Origin: Alphaproteobacteria bacterium
GTDB lineage: Bacteria; Pseudomonadota; Alphaproteobacteria; JANSWW01
DNA length: 64,000 bases
NCBI GenBank assembly: GCA_024743275.1
Contig: JANSWW010000009.1
Location: 1 to 64,000 of the forward strand
Direction: 5' to 3'
Part shown: positions 58,823-64,000 of the stretch, in pieces
How positions within the stretch are numbered: the stretch's first letter is position 1
Layout: each line of letters starts with the position of its first letter
Program-made: the position numbers and the translations under genes
Notes under the pieces: generated by a model
The model's database searches: none
What the model was told of the DNA's origin: nothing
What the model saw: the letters and a program-made list of their open reading frames with translations, nothing else

Positions 58823-60619
58823 TCAACCGGCGTAGAGCGCGCGGCGGTTCACGGCGGATTTCGCCTGTTTCTTGAGCGTGCCGACGATTTGGAACAGGGC
58901 GTCGACGGTGTTTTCCTTGCGCCGGTCGGTCAGATGGAGGACCGCCGCCGAGACGGTCATCAGCGCGAAACGCCGGTCGATGCCGAAGCGGTCCTTCGCC
59001 GTCAGGAAACCCTTGTCCCGGTCGGAGTCGGAGTAGAAGGACTGCACCTGATCCTTGAACGCGGTCTGCACGGCGTCGACGACGGCGGTCGCCTCCTCGA
59101 CGTCGAGGTCGCGCAGGCCAAGGAAGAAATCGTCGCCGCCGATATGGCCGATGAAAGTGCCGGGCGGCGCGTTCTTCTTCAGGATCTCCGAGATCAGCAC
59201 GAGCACCCGGTCGCCCTGACGGAATCCGTAAACATCGTTGAAGGGTTTGAAATCGTCGATGTCGAAATAGACGAGCGTGGAGCGGCGCTTGGCCGCCGCC
59301 GTGGCGTCGTCGATGAACCGCTCGATCGCCTTGTTGCCGGGCAGGCGGGTCAACGGGTTCTGGTCCCGGGCGAACTGTAGGTTCTTTTCGTTGATGATAT
59401 GCAGCAGGGCGGCCGCCGACAGGAACCCGAAATAGCGCCCGTTCTGGGTGATCAAGACCCCGTCCGCCACGTCCATCCGGGAATAGGCGTCGAGCACCTT
59501 CTCCGCCGTCGAATTCAGCGGCACGGCCGGACAGGGCGACATGAAATTCGCGATGGTCTTCTGATAGGAACTGTTGGACAGGAGATCCCGGCCGAATTGG
59601 GAGTAGATATAGTCCTTGATGGTCGATTCGCGGACGATCCCGAGGGGCGTTCCCTCGGCATCGACGATCGGGACCACGCCCTTGTCCTTGTGCCGCCGGA
59701 AAATCTCGAAGAGCCCCTGGACCGGTTGGGTGATCTCCAGCGCGTCGATCTTGAAGATCTCCTTGCGAATCATGTCGGCGTCGTCGATCTCGCTTTTCCG
59801 CAACGCCTTGCGGGTGAGAATGTCGAACGCCGCCTCGTCGACCCGGCCCTGATTGTCGCGGTCGGGCATCCCGATCATGTCACCGACGGCGAATTCGATC
59901 CCGAGATCGCGGGCGGTATAGAGGGCTGCCGGCGTATCGACGCCGGCGACGATGATCCGGCTGTCGACGGCGAGGCCGACCTCCATGATCGCCCGCAGCA
60001 GCTTCTTGTCGGTGGCGCTGTGATGCGCCTTCTGGATCAGCGACGGGTTGAGGCAAACATAGCGGGGTTTAAGCGTCTTGAGGATATCGGCGTTGGCGGC
60101 CCCCTCCCCGAACCGCACGAGGGCGGTCCGCATGCCGAGCCGGTCGGCGTCCGACCGCACCATCTCGAGGTCTTCCCCGGTCCCGGCGGGATCGGTCACA
60201 TAAAGGGCCAGAACGAGATTGTCGCCGTTGATATCCCGTGACTGGGCCAGGGCGTGGAGCGCCTTCGGGGTGGTCTCGGGCGCATGGAGGAATTTCAACT
60301 CGTAGGGCAGGACCAAACGGGTCGTCCGCGGAAACTTGCCGTCGGCGTAGAGCGATACGGCCTCTTCTAGAAGCCTCCGGAGCCGGGCGGCGCGCCAGTC
60401 CAAGGGACGGCCATCGAAGAGCAGGGAATCGACCGTTTCGAATTCCGAGGTCAGAGGATCGGCGATCTGGGGCGCGACGGCGAACAGGCCCCCATTCGAG
60501 ACCCGGGCGATCGGACGCAGCGCGATCGGGTCGGGGACTCCCCGATCCTGCCCACGGGAGGCACCGGCCGGCATGTCTGCGCCAGCGGCAGGATCAAGGC
60601 CATCGCTGCAATCGGACAT
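58823..60619 (-). CDS. degenerate EAL - CBS pair - GGDEF-like signalling protein
   Basis: 598 residues. Residues about 45-270 have the layout of an EAL domain but lack its metal motifs: no EAL signature, the DDFG position reads VRFG, and the GVE site reads GVD. Two CBS motifs follow (about 285-410; FMSPCPAVPLNSTAEKVLDA). The GGDEF-like domain (about 425-590) has FDIDDFKPFNDVYGFRQGD and GGDDF in place of GGEEF/GGDEF. So both cyclic-di-GMP domains are altered and it may bind the nucleotide or adenine nucleotides (CBS) rather than make or degrade it; this is inference. It lies alone; rluB is 161 bases downstream. Confidence 0.85.
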   Translation of the reverse strand: MSDCSDGLDPAAGADMPAGASRGQDRGVPDPIALRPIARVSNGGLFAVAPQIADPLTSEFETVDSLLFDGRPLDWRAARLRRLLEEAVSLYADGKFPRTTRLVLPYELKFLHAPETTPKALHALAQSRDINGDNLVLALYVTDPAGTGEDLEMVRSDADRLGMRTALVRFGEGAANADILKTLKPRYVCLNPSLIQKAHHSATDKKLLRAIMEVGLAVDSRIIVAGVDTPAALYTARDLGIEFAVGDMIGMPDRDNQGRVDEAAFDILTRKALRKSEIDDADMIRKEIFKIDALEITQPVQGLFEIFRRHKDKGVVPIVDAEGTPLGIVRESTIKDYIYSQFGRDLLSNSSYQKTIANFMSPCPAVPLNSTAEKVLDAYSRMDVADGVLITQNGRYFGFLSAAALLHIINEKNLQFARDQNPLTRLPGNKAIERFIDDATAAAKRRSTLVYFDIDDFKPFNDVYGFRQGDRVLVLISEILKKNAPPGTFIGHIGGDDFFLGLRDLDVEEATAVVDAVQTAFKDQVQSFYSDSDRDKGFLTAKDRFGIDRRFALMTVSAAVLHLTDRRKENTVDALFQIVGTLKKQAKSAVNRRALYAG

Positions 60620-60720
60620 CTGTCACATCCAATCGGCCGCGCGTCTGCGTCGGTGGTTGCTGAATGCGTGATCGTATAAAGGTAAAGGTGTTTACGGATT
60701 CTTAACGTCACATAAGATTC

Positions 60721-61182
60721 ATGGCACGCAAAGCAATGACCGACTGCAAGGAAATGAAGGCCGCGTTGGCCCATGCCCGGGAGGCGGGCGCGCGCGGGGA
60801 CGTGCCGGTCGGCGCGGTGATCGTGAAGAACGGGGCGGTCCTGGCCGGGGCCGGCAACCGGGTCGAGGCCGACCGGGATCCGACCGCCCACGCGGAGATC
60901 CTGGCGATCCGGGAGGCGGCGCGGGTTCTGGGCGATGTCCGGCTCACCGGCTGCGATCTTTATGTCACGCTCGAACCCTGCGCGATGTGTGCCCAGGCCA
61001 TCGCCCATGCCCGCCTGCGTCGTGTCTATTACGGCGCACCGGACCCGAAAGGCGGCGGCGTGGACCACGGACCGCGCATCTTCACCCAGCCGACCTGCCA
61101 TCACCGGCCCGAGGTCTATGACGGGATCGGCGCCCGGGAGTCGGTCGGGCTTCTGAAGGCCTTTTTCGAAACGCTGCGATAG
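60721..61182 (+). CDS. tadA: tRNA adenosine(34) deaminase
   Basis: 153 residues. The zinc site is H57-A-E59 and P86-C87-A-M-C90, standard for the family (TAHAEILAIREAA, TLEPCAMCAQA). It makes inosine at position 34 of tRNA-Arg(ACG), encoded at 35296. The start is the ATG at 60721 and the next gene is convergent. Confidence 0.95.
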   Translation: MARKAMTDCKEMKAALAHAREAGARGDVPVGAVIVKNGAVLAGAGNRVEADRDPTAHAEILAIREAARVLGDVRLTGCDLYVTLEPCAMCAQAIAHARLRRVYYGAPDPKGGGVDHGPRIFTQPTCHHRPEVYDGIGARESVGLLKAFFETLR

Positions 61183-61190
61183 TCCGCCGG

Positions 61191-61874
61191 TTAGGCCGCG
61201 AGGACCTTCCAGACGACGGTCTCGAGGGTTTCTTCCTTCTCGACGTCCTTCGAGACCCGGATCGGGTATTTGGCGATCTCGACCACGCCCTGTTCCGGGG
61301 CATAGGAACGGCCGGGGTCGCCCATCAGCACCGTCGCGCCCGCGCCGGCCTGGCGGCGCAGCCAGGTGAGCATGCGGCTGGACATGACATCCTCATAACA
61401 GACGTCGCCGGCCAGGATCACGTCGGCGTCCCCCGGAAGGTCGTCCAGCAGGTCGCGGCCGTCGACCGCGACGGTGACGGCGTTCTCCTCGGCGTTCACC
61501 GCCATCGCCGCGCAGGCAAAGGGGTCGATGTCGTTCAGCGTCACGCGCTGGGCCCCGGCGATGGCCGCCGCGATACCGGCGATCCCGCAGCCTCCGGCGA
61601 GGTCGATCACCCTGCGTCCCCGGACAGTCTCCGGATTGTCGAGGATATGGCGGGCAAGGGCCTGGCCGCCCGGCCAGCAGATCGCCCAGAAGGGCGGACC
61701 CAGCCCCTCGGTCTCGAGTTCGGCCTCGGTCGCCTCCCAGAGCGGCATCACCTCGGTCACCAGCCTGAGACCGATTTCCGGCACGATGGCGCCATGGCCC
61801 CGGATGGTATGCTCGCGAATGAAGGCCGTGCGGCTTTCCTCGCCATGTTCCTTAGCCAAGGGCCAATCCTCCAT
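61191..61874 (-). CDS. METTL20/ETFB-lysine-methyltransferase-like protein
   Basis: 227 residues. The N-terminus FIREHTIRGHGAIVPEIGLRLVTE and the sequence PPFWAICWPGGQALARHIL are typical of the Nnt1/METTL20-like group (bacterial ETF beta-subunit lysine methyltransferases); VIDLAGGCGIAGIAA is the SAM motif and LAGDVCYEDVMSS motif IV. It probably trimethylates a protein lysine. Its start overlaps the ubiA 3' end by 23 bases, so it is translationally coupled. Confidence 0.75.
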   Translation of the reverse strand: MEDWPLAKEHGEESRTAFIREHTIRGHGAIVPEIGLRLVTEVMPLWEATEAELETEGLGPPFWAICWPGGQALARHILDNPETVRGRRVIDLAGGCGIAGIAAAIAGAQRVTLNDIDPFACAAMAVNAEENAVTVAVDGRDLLDDLPGDADVILAGDVCYEDVMSSRMLTWLRRQAGAGATVLMGDPGRSYAPEQGVVEIAKYPIRVSKDVEKEETLETVVWKVLAA

Positions 61875-62817
61875 CCGCGATCAGCCCGGCCACCAGGATG
61901 AGGCCGAAGACCCGGTTCGACCGGAACGCGGTCATGCATCTCGTCGGATCGTCGATGTCGACATATCGGATCTGCCAGGCGAGCTGCACCGCGCCGGCGG
62001 CGAGCGCCGCATAGGCCAGAACGCCGGTGCCGACCTGTTCGAAGGCGAGCCCGGTCAGCAGGACCGCGCCGGCGTAGAAGACCGTAACCGCCGGCTTGGT
62101 CCGGTCGCCGAGCGCGATGGCCGAGCTCTTGACGCCGGCGATCAGATCGTCGGCCTTGTCCTGATGGGCGTAAAGCGTGTCGTAGCCAAGGGTCCAGAAG
62201 ATCCCGGCGGCGTAGAGCAGGACGGCCGGCCAGCCGATCTCGCCGGTCACCGCCGCCCAGCCGACCAGTGCCCCCCAATTGAAGGTGAGCCCGAGCCAGG
62301 CCTGGGGCCAATAGGTGATCCGCTTCATGAACGGGTAGGCGGCGACCAGGGTAAGGGATGCGATGGCGATCAGCCAGGTTGCCGGGGGCAGGCTCAACAG
62401 CACCAACAATCCGATGAGAAGCTGTGCCGCCAGAAAGACAAGCGCCTGTTTCGGCGTGATCGCGCCGGAGGGGAGCGGCCGGTCGGCGGTCCGGGCCACC
62501 TTACCGTCGATGTCGCGGTCGGCGAGATCGTTGACGGTGCAGCCGGCCCCCCGCATCACGAAAGCCCCGACCGCGAACAAGCCGAGGATCGCCGGGTCGG
62601 GCCACACACCGATAGGGTCGCCGACGGCGCCGTCGGGGGAGACGGCCTGTGTCGCCAGAGCCGCCGAGATCCAGCAGGGGAGGAGCAGGAGCCAGGTTCC
62701 GATGGGCCGGTCGGCCCGCGCGATGACGAGATAGGGATGCCAGGCGCGCGGACTTAACCGGAGCGTCCAATGACGTCTTGCGATATCGCTCTCGGAGGGT
62801 GACAAAAAGTTTGACAT
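61852..62817 (-). CDS. ubiA: 4-hydroxybenzoate polyprenyltransferase
   Basis: 321 residues from the ATG at 62817 (MSNFLSPSESDIARRHW); the frame is open upstream to 62925, which overlaps the divergent rsmE start. Nine hydrophobic segments and the two Asp-rich motifs (NDLADRDIDGKVARTADRPL and, later, YDTLYAHQDKADD) mark UbiA. It adds the polyprenyl chain in ubiquinone biosynthesis in the inner membrane. A methyltransferase gene overlaps its 3' end. Confidence 0.95.
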   Translation of the reverse strand: MSNFLSPSESDIARRHWTLRLSPRAWHPYLVIARADRPIGTWLLLLPCWISAALATQAVSPDGAVGDPIGVWPDPAILGLFAVGAFVMRGAGCTVNDLADRDIDGKVARTADRPLPSGAITPKQALVFLAAQLLIGLLVLLSLPPATWLIAIASLTLVAAYPFMKRITYWPQAWLGLTFNWGALVGWAAVTGEIGWPAVLLYAAGIFWTLGYDTLYAHQDKADDLIAGVKSSAIALGDRTKPAVTVFYAGAVLLTGLAFEQVGTGVLAYAALAAGAVQLAWQIRYVDIDDPTRCMTAFRSNRVFGLILVAGLIADGGLALG

Positions 62818-62900
62818 GGACCGGGATACTGCTTTTTTCGGCGCAACTCCGGAAAGAGGTACGCTACGGCGGTCGTTAGGAAAAGGGGGCGTGGCGGAAT

Positions 62901-63686
62901 ATGGCGAAGGAGCCGATCCCGACACCAGTGACGCGACTTTATGTCGAAGGGGACTTCACGGCGGGGCTCAGCGTCCTCCTGGATGCGGAGCGTGCCCATT
63001 ATCTGCGCTCGGTGCTGCGGCTGAAGCCCGGCGAGGCGATTTCGCTGTTCAACGGCTCGGCCGGGGAGTGGTGCGGGGAAATCACCTCGCTCGCCAAGTC
63101 GGCGGCCGCCGTCACCTTGACCAAGCGGAACCGGGCGCCCGCCGCCGAGCCCGATCTGTGGCTCTGTTTCGCGCCGGTCAAGCGGGCCCGCATCGACTTC
63201 ATCGCCGAAAAGGCCGCCGAGCTTGGGGTCTCCCGCCTTGTGCCGGTCATGACCCGCTATACCCAAATGAGCCGAGTCAACACCGACAGGCTCGCCGCCA
63301 ACGCCATGGAGGCGGCGGAGCAATGCGAAAGGCTGACCGTGCCCGAGGTCGCCGAACCGGTCGCCTTCGACCGGCTGCTCGCCGATTGGGATTCGGAAAG
63401 GCAGCTTATCCTGGGAGACGAAACTGGCGCCGGGCCGCCGATTGCCGAGGCTTTGAGCGCTTTGTCGGCCGACCGGCTGGCGGTTCTCGTGGGTCCCGAG
63501 GGCGGCTTTGCGCCCGACGAGCTTGACGCCTTGCATGGGAAGGCATTTGTTACGCCTGTCAGCCTGGGGCCGCGTGTCCTCAGAGCGGATACCGCCGCCT
63601 TGGCCGCGCTTGCTTGCGTCCAGGCGTGGAGCGGGGATTGGCGTCATGGCCGCCCCGATTTCCGCGCCGGTCTCAAGCGGGGGTGA
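62901..63686 (+). CDS. rsmE: 16S rRNA (uracil1498-N3)-methyltransferase
   Basis: 261 residues. N-terminal PUA-like RNA-binding part (AHYLRSVLRLKPGEAISLFNG) and a SPOUT knot at the C-terminus (LAVLVGPEGGFAPDELDAL, then SLGPRVLRADTAALAALA). It methylates U1498 in the 30S decoding region. It is divergent from ubiA (83 bases between the starts) and upstream of the glutamate-cysteine ligase gene. Confidence 0.95.
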   Translation: MAKEPIPTPVTRLYVEGDFTAGLSVLLDAERAHYLRSVLRLKPGEAISLFNGSAGEWCGEITSLAKSAAAVTLTKRNRAPAAEPDLWLCFAPVKRARIDFIAEKAAELGVSRLVPVMTRYTQMSRVNTDRLAANAMEAAEQCERLTVPEVAEPVAFDRLLADWDSERQLILGDETGAGPPIAEALSALSADRLAVLVGPEGGFAPDELDALHGKAFVTPVSLGPRVLRADTAALAALACVQAWSGDWRHGRPDFRAGLKRG

Positions 63687-63724
63687 GCCCCCACCCAGTT
63701 GATTAGCCCCACAGGTGAACCGAG

Positions 63725-64000
63725 ATGTCCCGTCCCCCCGAGAGCCGTGGTGAGCCGATCACCTCGAAGCAGCAGCTCGTGGACCATCTGGCCCAGGCGG
63801 TGACCCCGCGGCAGGGCTGGCTGATCGGTACCGAGCATGAGAAGTTCGCCTTCCGGGCCGACGACCACCGCCGGCTGCCCTATGACGGCGCGACCTCCAT
63901 CGAGGCGTTGCTGAAAGGCTTCGTGCGGTTCGGGTGGCAGCCGATCGAGGAGGAGGGCAAGGTCATCGCGCTATCGCGTGACGGCTGTGCGATCACCCTG
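63725..64000 (+). CDS. gshA: glutamate-cysteine ligase (partial, N-terminus only)
   Basis: The first 92 residues are visible, running off the right edge (MSRPPESRGEPITSKQQLVD start; GWLIGTEHEKFAF is the glutamate-binding start of the plant/alphaproteobacterial GCS2-type family). AGGTGA lies 6 bases before the start. It makes gamma-glutamylcysteine for glutathione, matching the presence of ggt in the window. Confidence 0.9.
   Translation, partial: MSRPPESRGEPITSKQQLVDHLAQAVTPRQGWLIGTEHEKFAFRADDHRRLPYDGATSIEALLKGFVRFGWQPIEEEGKVIALSRDGCAITL

Overview
The window reads as a chromosomal segment of a GC-rich, flagellated or chemotactic, free-living alphaproteobacterium, most likely of the Rhodospirillales type. 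This rests on several features: the order ileS-lspA-DUF3035 lipoprotein-M16-M16, the dnaX-ybaB-recR operon preceded by the SRP RNA, an FnrL-type regulator with a C-x2-C-x7-C cluster, a MutL with the endonuclease motif, PAS_5-type and FGPDRRR-tailed signalling proteins, and uniformly GC-rich codon use. The species cannot be named from the sequence alone.

Layout. 1-2148 is the start of a large RTX/Calx-beta surface or secreted protein running off the left edge. 2.3-4.1 kb holds a methyltransferase, a small hypothetical and a double cold-shock protein with a GFDDRGPRG linker. 4.5-7.7 kb is a DUF3772-type MscS channel overlapped by a methyltransferase. 7.75-10.4 kb is a signalling-like cluster: a receiver whose phospho-Asp is Glu, an HPt-like protein whose His is Leu, and three small unknown proteins. 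10.5-14.6 kb is metabolic (Ldh2-type dehydrogenase, amidase, MaoC hydratase, RibF). 14.6-24.7 kb is a colinear housekeeping run (ileS, lspA, DUF3035 lipoprotein, an active plus inactive M16 pair, pgi, mutL). 24.8-35 kb holds an orphan ABC-2 permease, recX, acs, the ggt-rlmI operon, fnrL, gpt, a DUF4864 protein and an OmpA-like lipoprotein. At 35.3 kb a tRNA-Arg(ACG) is followed at once by an array of six paired palindromes. 36-45 kb has PAS, MCP and MscS membrane or signalling genes and an FAD oxidase/aminotransferase pair. 45.3-49.6 kb is a Gld-like ABC exporter operon (ATPase, permease, GldG-like, DUF4340).

49.7-50.7 kb is the most unusual place. A two-gene cassette on the opposite strand, one gene HEPN-like, sits at the 3' end of recR and is bracketed by a second, diverged copy of the last 82 bases of recR. 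The HEPN-like gene is broken by an exact-length 16-bp tandem duplication. Beyond it come recR-ybaB-dnaX and the SRP RNA, nudC, a divergent PdxR-like regulator/flavoprotein pair with a clear operator, rsmD-rluB, a degenerate EAL-CBS-GGDEF protein, tadA, a METTL20-like methyltransferase with ubiA, rsmE, and the start of a glutamate-cysteine ligase at the right edge.

Two layers of non-coding structure recur. The first is short (12-22 bp) tandem duplications at gene boundaries (13570, 25675, 33701, 37007, 44138, 50513, 53761, 57225). The second is GC-rich palindromic elements in intergenic gaps (24723, 28535, 35377-35668, 51336-51409). All homology calls are from motif recognition; no database search was possible.
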